Assembly: GCF_020164955.1 (NCBI RefSeq)
Contig: NZ_JAIUHG010000018.1
Coordinates: forward strand, 62,001-126,000
Direction of reading: 5' to 3'
From: Mesorhizobium sp. CA8
GTDB taxonomy: Bacteria > Pseudomonadota > Alphaproteobacteria > Rhizobiales > Rhizobiaceae
Length of the DNA stretch: 64,000 nt
How positions within the stretch are numbered: position 1 is the stretch's first letter; every line of letters begins with the position of its first letter. This document shows positions 8,326 to 15,657 of this stretch, one piece after another. The notes under the pieces were generated by a model. That model was not told the origin of the DNA, made no database searches, and worked only from the letters and a program-made list of their open reading frames with translations. A program made the translations under genes and the position numbers.

Positions 8326-8883
8326 TTACGAGGTAGGCTTGCCGCCGCGCCGAAGATGCTCGTCCAGCCGCAGCATGATCTCGACGAAGTTGCAGGGCAT
8401 GTGCCGGTAGTCGAGCTGCGCCTTGATGATGCCGTCCCAGGCGTCCTTGCAGGCGCCGGGCGAGCCCGGCAGCACGAAGACGAAGGTGGCGTTGACGACG
8501 CCGCCGGTCGCCCGGCTCTGGATCGTCGAGGTGCCGATCTTGTCATAGGAGATGCGGTGGAAGACTTCCGAAAAGCCGTCCATGCGCTTTTCGAAGATCG
8601 GCTCCAGCGCCTCCGGCGTCACGTCGCGGCCGGTGAAGCCGGTGCCGCCGGTGGTGATGACGACGTCGATGTTTTCGTCCTTCGACCAGCCAAGCACCTT
8701 GTCGCGGATCTTGTCGCGGTCGTCGGTCACGATATCGCGCGCGGCAAGCGTATGGCCGGCTTCCGCGATGCGGTCGGCCAGCGTCTGGCCGGATCTGTCG
8801 TCGGCAAGGCTGCGCGTGTCGGAGACGGTCAGCACGGCGATGCGCACCGGAATGAAGGGCCGGCTTTCGTCAAGCTTCGCCAT
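8326..8883 (-). CDS. moaB: Molybdenum cofactor biosynthesis protein B
   Basis: A 185-residue MoaB/MogA-type protein that adenylylates molybdopterin before molybdenum insertion. The MPT-binding signature TTGGTGFTGRDVTPE is at residues 78-92, and LPGSPGA near residue 138 is the second family motif. Its start overlaps the 3' end of ispE by 14 bases, so the two are translationally coupled and in one leftward operon. Confidence 0.93.
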   Translation of the reverse strand: MAKLDESRPFIPVRIAVLTVSDTRSLADDRSGQTLADRIAEAGHTLAARDIVTDDRDKIRDKVLGWSKDENIDVVITTGGTGFTGRDVTPEALEPIFEKRMDGFSEVFHRISYDKIGTSTIQSRATGGVVNATFVFVLPGSPGACKDAWDGIIKAQLDYRHMPCNFVEIMLRLDEHLRRGGKPTS

Positions 8884-9784
8884 CGCTCACCTCCATGCTG
8901 CGCGTCGCGGCGACAAACCAGTCGGGATGGCGGGCGCGGATCGCGATCGCCGCGCGCTTGGCGACATTGCCGGTCTCGAAGAGGCCGAAGCATGTGGCGC
9001 CCGAGCCGGACATGCGCGCGAACGCGGCGTCGGCGCGTTTGAGCGCCTTGAGCGCCTCGCCGATGGCAGGTTCAATCGAACGCGCGGCGGGTTCGAGATC
9101 GTTGCGCGTCGCCTCCAGCCAGTTGCGGATTGCGTGAAAGTCGAGGCGCTTCGGCAGCGGCGGCAGCGCCTCGTTGTCGCGGCTGGAGAGCGCCTTGAAC
9201 ACGTCCGGTGTCGAGATCGCGATACCCGGATTGATCAGCACCAAGCCGAGCGCCGGAAATGCGGAGAGCGGCGACACCTCATCGCCGATGCCGCGCGCGA
9301 CCAGCGGCTTCGATTTCAGGCACATCGGCAGGTCGGCGCCGAGCGAAAGCCCGATCCGGACCAGCGAACCATCGTCGATATCGAGCTTCCAGAGCCGCGT
9401 CAGGGCGTTGAGCGCGGCCGCCGCGTCACTCGAGCCGCCGCCGACGCCGGAGGCGATCGGCAGGTTCTTCTCCAGCCTGATGGCGACGGGCGGCGCATGT
9501 CGCGCGCCAGCCTCCCGCCGCAAGGCGTCACGTGCCTTCACAACCAGATTGCCGTCGTCGAGCGGCAGGCCGGCCGCATAGCGGCCGGACACGGAGAATT
9601 CGTCCTCTTCCGCCGGCTCGATCTCGAGCCGGTCGCCGAAGCGGGTGAAGACGGCAAGGCTGTCGATGAGGTGGTAGCCGTCGGAGCGCTGTCCGGTGAC
9701 ATGCAGCGCCAGATTGACCTTAGCCGGCGCAAGCCACGTCCGGACCTCTGTGCCGGGCTCCAGAATGTCGGCTGCTGGCGAGAT
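8870..9784 (-). CDS. ispE: 4-diphosphocytidyl-2-C-methyl-D-erythritol kinase with apparent ATC start
   Basis: IspE phosphorylates CDP-methylerythritol in the non-mevalonate isoprenoid pathway. The GHMP-kinase motif PIASGVGGGSSDAAAAL and the C-terminal SGSGATCFGLF are clear. The conserved N-terminal motif WLAPAKVNLALHVTGQRSDG is encoded between 9736 and 9677. The only ATG/GTG/TTG codon in this frame after the upstream stop (9890-9892) is a GTG at 9592, which would delete that motif. AAGGA lies eight bases before an ATC codon at 9784; starting there gives 304 residues, the normal IspE size. ATT and CTG a few codons later are alternatives, as is a sequencing error. It overlaps moaB and follows the small gene at 9789. 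Confidence 0.88.
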   Translation of the reverse strand: MSPAADILEPGTEVRTWLAPAKVNLALHVTGQRSDGYHLIDSLAVFTRFGDRLEIEPAEEDEFSVSGRYAAGLPLDDGNLVVKARDALRREAGARHAPPVAIRLEKNLPIASGVGGGSSDAAAALNALTRLWKLDIDDGSLVRIGLSLGADLPMCLKSKPLVARGIGDEVSPLSAFPALGLVLINPGIAISTPDVFKALSSRDNEALPPLPKRLDFHAIRNWLEATRNDLEPAARSIEPAIGEALKALKRADAAFARMSGSGATCFGLFETGNVAKRAAIAIRARHPDWFVAATRSMEVSDGEA

Positions 9785-9788
9785 GGCT

Positions 9789-9974
9789 TCAGTCCTTGGC
9801 CAGACGGTATTCGCCGGTCTTCGGATCCTTGACCAGCGTTCCCATCGTGCCGTTCGCCGCCTGTTTCTCGGTGCGCCGGATCTTGGCCGTCACGCGTTCG
9901 GCCTCGCGCACGAAAGCGCGGTAGCCGAAGTAAGCGGCGGCGCCGACAACGGCGAAGAAAATGATCTGCGGCAT
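9789..9974 (-). CDS. Small membrane protein upstream of ispE
   Basis: A 61-residue protein with one N-terminal transmembrane segment (IIFFAVVGAAAYFGYRAF) followed by a charged tail ending in KDPKTGEYRLAKD. GGAGGAG-like bases precede the ATG. It stops 4 bases before the inferred ispE start, so it is probably the first gene of an operon with ispE and moaB. Its function is not known to me; strong operon position and a coherent membrane topology argue that it is real. Confidence 0.75.
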   Translation of the reverse strand: MPQIIFFAVVGAAAYFGYRAFVREAERVTAKIRRTEKQAANGTMGTLVKDPKTGEYRLAKD

Positions 9975-10056
9975 CTCAAACTCCTCCCGCGTTCTCGCGG
10001 CAAGGCCGGCCGAATGGGTCGGTCAAGCGGCCATGCTAGACGCAATCATGGCTTTT

Positions 10057-10914
10057 TCAAAGCCCGAAGCGCGCCCACAATGCGCGCTCTTCCGCCGCAT
10101 CGAGGACGCCGTTTGCGGCAGCAGCGGCGATATCGGGCGCTGAGAAGCGCGAGCCGAACAGGCCGAAACGGCCGAACAGACCGCGCGGCGCGGTGATCAG
10201 CTTGAGCTGCGTCTTCTCGCCGAAACGGGTCTTGAGCACGCTGCGCATATCGCCCAGCGCGTCGACAAGGCCGAGCTCGAGGCCTCGCTTGGCGGTCCAG
10301 AACAGGCCGGTGAACAGGTCCGGATCGTCCTTGAGCTTGCTGCCGCGCCGATCCTTGACGAGGTCGATGAAGGTCTCGTGCACTTCGAGCTGCAGCGCCT
10401 TCAGCCGCTCGACGTCCTCCTTCTTCTCGGGCTTGAACGGATCGAGCACGGCCTTGTTCTGGCCGGCGGTGTGGACGCGCCGCTCGACGCCGATCTTCTT
10501 CATCAGCTCGGGGAAGCCGAAAGAGGCCGAGACCACGCCGATCGAGCCGACGATCGACGACGGGTCGGCGAAGATCTCGTCGCCGGCGACCGCGATCATG
10601 TAGCCGCCGGAAGCCGCCACGTCCTCGACGAAGACCAGCACCTTCTTGTTCTTCTCCGCCGCAAGGTCGCGGATGCGTTTGAAGATCAGGCGCGACTGCA
10701 CCGGCGAGCCGCCAGGCGAGTTGATCGAGATGGCGACCGCCGGCGCGTCGAAGCCGAACGCCTTTTCGATGACGCCGGCCGTCGAGGCGAGCGACAGGCT
10801 CGGCCGGAACTGGCCGCCGCCCGGCATGATGGCGCCTTGCAGCCGGATGACCGGAATGGTGACGACTGTCGAGCGCCAGGATTTCGGCAGCAGGCGGTTG
10901 AAGAGGCGTTTCAC
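10057..10914 (-). CDS. S49 family peptidase (SppA/SohB-like)
   Basis: A 285-residue serine protease of the signal peptide peptidase family. ISINSPGGSPVQS and VEDVAASGGYMIAVAGDEI contain the family glycine-rich turn and the nucleophile serine (ASGGY). SSIVGSIGVVSASFGF is the following conserved block. It lacks an obvious N-terminal transmembrane helix, unlike E. coli SppA, so its location is uncertain. GTG at 10914 (VKRLFNRL) has GGAG ten bases upstream; a TTG at 10935 is the alternative. Confidence 0.9.
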   Translation of the reverse strand: MKRLFNRLLPKSWRSTVVTIPVIRLQGAIMPGGGQFRPSLSLASTAGVIEKAFGFDAPAVAISINSPGGSPVQSRLIFKRIRDLAAEKNKKVLVFVEDVAASGGYMIAVAGDEIFADPSSIVGSIGVVSASFGFPELMKKIGVERRVHTAGQNKAVLDPFKPEKKEDVERLKALQLEVHETFIDLVKDRRGSKLKDDPDLFTGLFWTAKRGLELGLVDALGDMRSVLKTRFGEKTQLKLITAPRGLFGRFGLFGSRFSAPDIAAAAANGVLDAAEERALWARFGL

Positions 10915-11050
10915 GAACTGTTGTCTCCGGACCAAATGCGAAGGAGCTGGATGAGATCAGGCAGGTTGCTAGTCTCTCAGGCGCGACATCATCTTGCTTG
11001 GCATGTAGGAATTCGCCGCCCAACGGCAATGCCGCATCGCGCGCCCGGGA

Positions 11051-11851
11051 TCAATCGCCGAACAGCGATGCCAGGCCATTGTTGATCATTTCCGTCCGCT
11101 CCGCCGGCGCGTTGCCGGACGGTCCGTGCAAGGTGAGGGGCGGGCGGATCGACAATTTTCCGCGCGCCCCGAGCGCCGCCCTGACGACGATGCGGATCGC
11201 CGCTGCGTCCGGCCGCGGATGCACGCACAGCATCTCGGCGTCGCCGAAGCGCCCCTCGATCGCGTCGAGGATGGCGACGAGCTGCTCGGGGCGTGCGATG
11301 ACGGCCAGCCCGCCGCGCGGCCTGGCGACGGCGGCGGCGCTTCTGATCCAGCGCTCGAACAGCCCGTCCTCCGTCACATGCGCCTCTCTGCGCAGCGTGT
11401 CGGGCGTCGAGCGATCCTCGGCCGCGTTGAACGGCGGGTTCATGATGACGAAGTCGAAGGAGTTGTCGGCAAGCCCGGCCTCGCTCCGCGCCCGGCCGGT
11501 CAGCGTCACGTCGGCCGCCAGGACCGAAGCGCGGTCACCAAGATGCGCATTGCCCGGATGCGAAAGCGTGGCGGCGGCGAACTCCGCCATTTCGGTCGAG
11601 CGCTCGACCAGCACGGCCTGCGCCGCCGGGCAGCGCGACAGCACGGCAAGGGCGGCAGCGCCGGCACCCGCGCCGAAATCGGCGAGCCGGCCGGAAAAGC
11701 CGGACGGCACGGCCGCCGCCAGCGTCATGGCGTCCATGCCGGCGCGATGACCGCCCCGGCTCGGCTGCACCAGCCAGAAGCGTCCGCGATGGAAAGCATC
11801 GACCGTGTGCGCCGGCGTATCCGGGACGGGGACGGCGCTGGTTGCCATCAC
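11051..11851 (-). CDS. TrmN6-like SAM-dependent methyltransferase
   Basis: A 266-residue class I methyltransferase. ADFGAGAGAAALAVL is the SAM-binding loop, VLVERS the acidic-loop strand, and VIMNPPFNA the NPPF/Y catalytic motif of N6-adenine methyltransferases. The layout resembles tRNA1(Val) adenine-37 N6-methyltransferase. Its ATG overlaps the stop of the DUF2007 gene (ATGA at 11848-11851), showing translational coupling. The tRNA substrate is inferred from family resemblance only. Confidence 0.85.
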   Translation of the reverse strand: MMATSAVPVPDTPAHTVDAFHRGRFWLVQPSRGGHRAGMDAMTLAAAVPSGFSGRLADFGAGAGAAALAVLSRCPAAQAVLVERSTEMAEFAAATLSHPGNAHLGDRASVLAADVTLTGRARSEAGLADNSFDFVIMNPPFNAAEDRSTPDTLRREAHVTEDGLFERWIRSAAAVARPRGGLAVIARPEQLVAILDAIEGRFGDAEMLCVHPRPDAAAIRIVVRAALGARGKLSIRPPLTLHGPSGNAPAERTEMINNGLASLFGD

Positions 11852-12072
11852 TTTTTGCGGATCTCGTTCTCGATGCCGGCATCCTTGAGGATGCGGCGCG
11901 CGGCGTCGACTTTCTCGGCATCGACCATCACGCGCCGGGGCAGGATGCCGAGCGAACCGTCGAGCACGCTCATATTCTGGTCGGCGACGAAACAGGCGAT
12001 GCCGGCATCGCGCATCAGCGATTCGACGAAGGAGATGACGACGGCGTCATTGGTGCGGACAAGCTCGATCAT
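11848..12072 (-). CDS. DUF2007 domain protein
   Basis: A 74-residue protein beginning MIELVRTNDAVVISFVESLM, typical of DUF2007 (putative signal-transducing, ferredoxin-fold like). ATG at 12072 is chosen; a GTG at 12120 would add 16 residues without family similarity. It overlaps the downstream methyltransferase by four bases, a pairing that suggests a joint role, but the function is unknown. Confidence 0.85.
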   Translation of the reverse strand: MIELVRTNDAVVISFVESLMRDAGIACFVADQNMSVLDGSLGILPRRVMVDAEKVDAARRILKDAGIENEIRKK

Positions 12073-12195
12073 GGAACGAAAATCGCAGGTTGTGGCGTCC
12101 GTGTAAACGTAGATGGGCACATTGCCGGCAGAGCCGCGCCAATTCGCCTCTTGCCGTGCCCGGTTGTGCCGCCCTAGAGTCGGCGCGGGACTAGT

Positions 12196-12295
12196 GCATG
12201 TCGCCCAGAAGTGCGCAGCGGTTCTGGGACAACGACATGCATCAAAACAAAGACTTGAAGCGCGCCGCCTGACCTCGTTTCAGCGCGAGGAGTTT
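12196..12295. repeat. Rhizobial palindromic intergenic element
   Basis: Outer arms GCATGTCG (12196-12203) and CGACATGC (12233-12240) with inner CCCAGAA/TTCTGGG pairs form a long hairpin, followed by a degenerate second half with GAAGCGCGCC and CAGCGCGAGG. It has the same pattern as the element at 2339. It lies between divergent DUF2007 and the polyprenyl synthase gene. Confidence 0.7.
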
Positions 12296-12332
12296 CAAGG
12301 GGCGTCGTACGCGTCAGATTGACGGAGTTGTC

Positions 12333-13349
12333 GTGGTGGGTGTCGTTCTCAACATCGAAGGTAAGCGGGAACCCGCTTCCATCAAGGATTTGATCGATCT
12401 GACAGCCGCCGACATGGGGCGCGTCAACGAATTGATCCTGTCCAAGGCCGGCTCCGACGTCGAGATGATCCCGGAGATCGCCAACCACCTGATCTCGTCC
12501 GGCGGCAAGCGGCTCAGGCCCATGCTCACCCTCGCCGCCGCGCAGATGTTCGGCTATTCCGGCGAAGGCCATGTCAAGCTCGCGACCGCCGTCGAATTCA
12601 TGCACACTGCGACGCTTCTGCATGACGACGTGGTCGACGAGAGCGCGCTGCGCCGCGGCAAGAAGACGGCGCGTATGATCTGGGGCAACCAGGCGAGCGT
12701 GCTCGTCGGCGATTTCCTGCTCGGCCAGGCTTTCCGCATGATGGTCGAGGTGGGTTCGCTGGAAGCCCTCGACATCCTGTCGGCTGCGGCCTCCATCATC
12801 GCCGAAGGTGAGGTGATGCAGCTCGCCGCAGCCAAGAACCTCGAAACCACCGAGGACGAGCATTTCGCCGTCATCAAGGCCAAGACCGCCGCGCTGTTCT
12901 CGGCCGCCGCCGAAGTGGGACCGGTGATCGCCCTGGCCTCGCGCACCGACCGCGCCGCGCTGCGTTCCTACGGCATGAATCTCGGCCTTGCCTTCCAGCT
13001 CATCGACGATGCGCTGGACTATGGCGGCTCCAGCAAGGAGCTCGGCAAGAATGTCGGCGACGATTTCCGCGAGGGCAAGGTGACGCTGCCGGTGATCCTC
13101 GCCTACCGGCGCGGCACCAAGGCCGAGCGCAGCTTCTGGAAGCGCGCCATCGAGGAAAACGTCACCGACGATGCCGGGCTCGAAAAGGCGATCGGCCTGA
13201 TGGCGCGCCACGGCGCCATCGCCGATACGATCGGCCGCGCCCGTCATTTCGGCGAGATCGCCCGCGACGCGCTGGCGCCGCTGGAGGCGACGCCACAGAA
13301 GTCGGCCTTGATCGACGTCATCGATTTCTGCATCAGCCGCGTCAACTGA
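12333..13349 (+). CDS. ispB: Polyprenyl (octa/decaprenyl) diphosphate synthase
   Basis: A 338-residue trans-prenyltransferase that makes the ubiquinone side chain. The first aspartate-rich motif DDVVD is at residues 98-102 and the second, DDALD, at 225-229. SSGGKRLRPML near residue 50 binds the allylic/IPP diphosphate. The length fits long-chain synthases rather than the shorter farnesyl synthase. The start is GTG at 12333. In this order the quinone tail is usually Q-10, so the product is probably decaprenyl diphosphate, but chain length cannot be read directly. Confidence 0.9.
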   Translation: MVGVVLNIEGKREPASIKDLIDLTAADMGRVNELILSKAGSDVEMIPEIANHLISSGGKRLRPMLTLAAAQMFGYSGEGHVKLATAVEFMHTATLLHDDVVDESALRRGKKTARMIWGNQASVLVGDFLLGQAFRMMVEVGSLEALDILSAAASIIAEGEVMQLAAAKNLETTEDEHFAVIKAKTAALFSAAAEVGPVIALASRTDRAALRSYGMNLGLAFQLIDDALDYGGSSKELGKNVGDDFREGKVTLPVILAYRRGTKAERSFWKRAIEENVTDDAGLEKAIGLMARHGAIADTIGRARHFGEIARDALAPLEATPQKSALIDVIDFCISRVN

Positions 13350-13440
13350 GCCCTTCGGCCTGCCTGCATGCCCTGCATCCGCCGGGCAGGGCGCCTGTGA
13401 ATCCCGCGCCGGCCGTCTCGACAAGGAGCGGTCCGGCAAA

Positions 13441-13450
13441 TTATCTATAA
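13441..13450. promoter_or_regulatory. BioR operator at the bioR start
   Basis: TTATCTATAA, an exact match to the BioR recognition sequence known from Agrobacterium and Brucella (TTATMTATAA). It ends 3 bases before the bioR ATG, consistent with autoregulation. Confidence 0.85.
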
Positions 13451-13453
13451 AAT

Positions 13454-14119
13454 ATGGCCAGCACAGAAGACACGATCGCCGTCCGCATCAGCAAGGAACT
13501 GGCGGATCGCATCATTTCAGGCGCGATCGAACCCGGTTCGCGGCTGCGCCAGGACCATGTCGCCGAGGAATTCAACACCAGCCATGTCCCGGTGCGCGAG
13601 GCCTTCCGGCGTCTGGAGGCTCAAGGGTTGGCGATCAGCGAGCCGCGCCGCGGCGTGCGCGTCGCTTCATTCGATCTCGGCGAGGTCAGGGAGGTGGCCG
13701 AGATGCGGGCGGCGCTCGAAGTGCTGGCGCTGCGCCATGCCGCGCCGCATCTGACGGCGTCGATGCTCGATCAGGCAGAGGAGGCGACCAAGGCCGGCGA
13801 CAAATCCCGCGACGTGCGCTCCTGGGAAGAGGCCAATCGCACCTTCCACCGGCTGATCCTGGCGCCCTGCAACATGCCGCGCCTGCTCTCCACCATCGAC
13901 GACCTGCATGCCGCGAGCGCCCGTTTCCTGTTCGCGGCCTGGCGCTCGGAATGGGAAACTCGCACCGACCAGGATCATCGGGCGATCCTGAGCGCGCTGA
14001 GGCAAGGCAACACGGAATCGGCCGCCGCGACGCTCGGGCGGCACGTGCAATGGATCGGCCAAAAGCCGGTCAAGACCGCTTCCGGCAAGACCCGCGACGC
14101 CTTCGCCATCGTGGGGTGA
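13454..14119 (+). CDS. bioR: BioR, GntR-family biotin regulator
   Basis: A 221-residue FCD-type GntR regulator. The winged helix occupies residues 8-72 (KELADRIISGAIEPGSRLRQ, then HVPVREAFRRLEAQGLAISE), and the all-helical FCD ligand/dimer domain residues 80-205. Two exact BioR boxes, one overlapping its own start and one before bioY, identify it as the rhizobial biotin repressor. It replaces the BirA-type repressor function in this group. The ATG at 13454 is just after the operator. Confidence 0.93.
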   Translation: MASTEDTIAVRISKELADRIISGAIEPGSRLRQDHVAEEFNTSHVPVREAFRRLEAQGLAISEPRRGVRVASFDLGEVREVAEMRAALEVLALRHAAPHLTASMLDQAEEATKAGDKSRDVRSWEEANRTFHRLILAPCNMPRLLSTIDDLHAASARFLFAAWRSEWETRTDQDHRAILSALRQGNTESAAATLGRHVQWIGQKPVKTASGKTRDAFAIVG

Positions 14120-14147
14120 GGTTCGGTGGTTGGCCGAAGCCTCTCAG

Positions 14148-14331
14148 CTTCGTCATCCACGGGCGGAGCGGGAGCGAAGCGGATGCGGAGACCCGAGCAT
14201 CCATGCCGTACCTTGATCGTAGAGTGCGGCGGAGCGGAATTCTGCACCCCTGCAACGCTCCTGCGTAACGGCATGGATTCTAGGGTCTGCGTGCGTCGCT
14301 CCGCTCCTTGCTCCGCCCTAGAATGACGAAA
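14148..14331. repeat. Long palindromic intergenic repeat (GTCATCC...GAATGACG type)
   Basis: Starts CGTCATCCACGGGCGGAGCG and ends GCCCTAGAATGACGAA, with internal GGATTCTAGGGTCTGCG and GCATGGATTC-type blocks. A second copy of the family is at 48943-49113. It fills the bioR-bioY gap; apart from it only the BioR box and an AT-rich stretch (14370-14420) are seen there. Confidence 0.75.
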
Positions 14332-14405
14332 TCCGTTGTCTGTTCCAGGTCAGCGCTTGCCATTCTTTTCAAAATATGGATTCGATAATAGATGAAGTTC
14401 AAAAA

Positions 14406-14415
14406 TTATCTATAA
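14406..14415. promoter_or_regulatory. BioR operator upstream of bioY
   Basis: TTATCTATAA again, identical to the box at 13441, in an AT-rich stretch 24 bases before the bioY start. Binding here would block the bioY-DUF1284 transcript when biotin is sufficient. Confidence 0.88.
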
Positions 14416-14439
14416 TTACAGCCAACCAGGGAAGACACC

Positions 14440-15048
14440 GTGACCAACGCAGCCGTTTCCACCTACAAGCCCTCCTTCAGCCCGTTGCGGCTGCACAGCC
14501 GTTCGCTCGCTTGGCAGATCGGCGCCGTGATCCTCGGTTCGCTGTTCCTGGCGCTGTCGTCCTACATCGAAGTGCCGATGGTGCCGGTTCCGGTGACCAT
14601 GCAGACCTTCGCCGTGACGCTGGTCGGCGCGCTTTATGGCTGGCGCTTCGGTGCGCTCACCATTGCCGCCTGGCTGGTCGAAGGCGCGGCAGGGTTTCCG
14701 GTGCTGGCGGGCGGAGCGGCCGGGATACAACATTTCGTCGGTCCGACCGGCGGATATCTCTTCGCTTTCCCGATCGTCGGCGCCGTTGTCGGCTGGCTGG
14801 CCGAACGCGGCTGGAACGGCAAGCGCGTCATGCTTGCCTTCGCTGCCATGCTCATCGGCAACCTGCTTTGCCTGGTTCTGGGCACCGCCTGGCTTGCCGT
14901 CATGATCGGTTTGGAGAAGGCCATCACCTTCGGCTTCCTGCCCTTCATCGTCGGCGGCCTGCTCAAGTCGGCGCTGGGCGCGGCCACGCTGAAACTCTTT
15001 TCCACCGATCGGGCCGAACAGCGCGACCGCCCGTCCGGGACGCGATGA
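14440..15048 (+). CDS. bioY: Biotin transporter BioY
   Basis: A 202-residue membrane protein, the substrate-binding S component for biotin uptake. Six hydrophobic helices are visible. The family segment SYIEVPMVPVPVTMQTFAVT lies near residues 35-54, and LVGALYGWRFG and EGAAGFPVLAGGAAG follow. No bioMN genes are adjacent, so it may work alone or share an energy-coupling module. The start is a GTG at 14440. It overlaps the downstream DUF1284 gene by ATGA. Confidence 0.95.
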   Translation: MTNAAVSTYKPSFSPLRLHSRSLAWQIGAVILGSLFLALSSYIEVPMVPVPVTMQTFAVTLVGALYGWRFGALTIAAWLVEGAAGFPVLAGGAAGIQHFVGPTGGYLFAFPIVGAVVGWLAERGWNGKRVMLAFAAMLIGNLLCLVLGTAWLAVMIGLEKAITFGFLPFIVGGLLKSALGAATLKLFSTDRAEQRDRPSGTR

Positions 15049-15461
15049 CCGTCAGGCTGCGCGCCCATCATCTGCTCTGCTTGCTGACCTATGTCGGCAA
15101 AGGCTACTCGCCGGCCTTCACCGCCAATTACGACAAGGTGGTGAAGCGGCTGGGCGAGGGCGAGGCGGTTATGATCGTTTCCGGGCCGGACGACATCTGC
15201 GCCCCGCTGGTCGGCGAACCAGAGCCGCACTGCCTGCGCGAGAGCGCCGCCGAGCGGGACCGGCTGGCCGCGCGTGACGTGGGGGCTCTCCTCAACCGGC
15301 CGATCCAGGTCGGTGACCAGATCGTGCTTGACGCCTCCGGCCTGGCAGAAATGCGGAAGGCTTTTTCCGCCGGCCTGACGCGCCAGGCGTGCTCCGGCTG
15401 CGAATGGTTCGGCCTGTGCGATGCGGTTGCCGCCAGCGGATTCAGCGATACCTATCTGTAG
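15045..15461 (+). CDS. DUF1284 cysteine-containing protein in the bioY operon
   Basis: A 138-residue protein beginning MTVRLRAHHLLCLLTYVGKG, typical of DUF1284, with a C-terminal cysteine cluster CSGCEWFGLC and further cysteines near residues 45 and 65. These could bind a metal or Fe-S cluster; that is inference. Its ATG overlaps the bioY stop (ATGA at 15045-15048), so it is co-translated with the biotin transporter and under BioR control. No function is known to me. Confidence 0.88.
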   Translation: MTVRLRAHHLLCLLTYVGKGYSPAFTANYDKVVKRLGEGEAVMIVSGPDDICAPLVGEPEPHCLRESAAERDRLAARDVGALLNRPIQVGDQIVLDASGLAEMRKAFSAGLTRQACSGCEWFGLCDAVAASGFSDTYL

Positions 15462-15657
15462 GCAATTCGATGCCGGCATATCGGCGTCCCGGCAGAATTT
15501 TTTCGCGGGCGCGGCATCGTTTTTAAGCCGGATGATTGCAATTGTGATTCGCTGCGGATTGAAGCCCGACCCCAAAAAGGCCATGCTTTGACCGGAAAAG
15601 ATCGAGTCTGTGGGCGGTCCTCGAAGGGCGGGATCGCGTCTGGCTGAAAGGGATACG

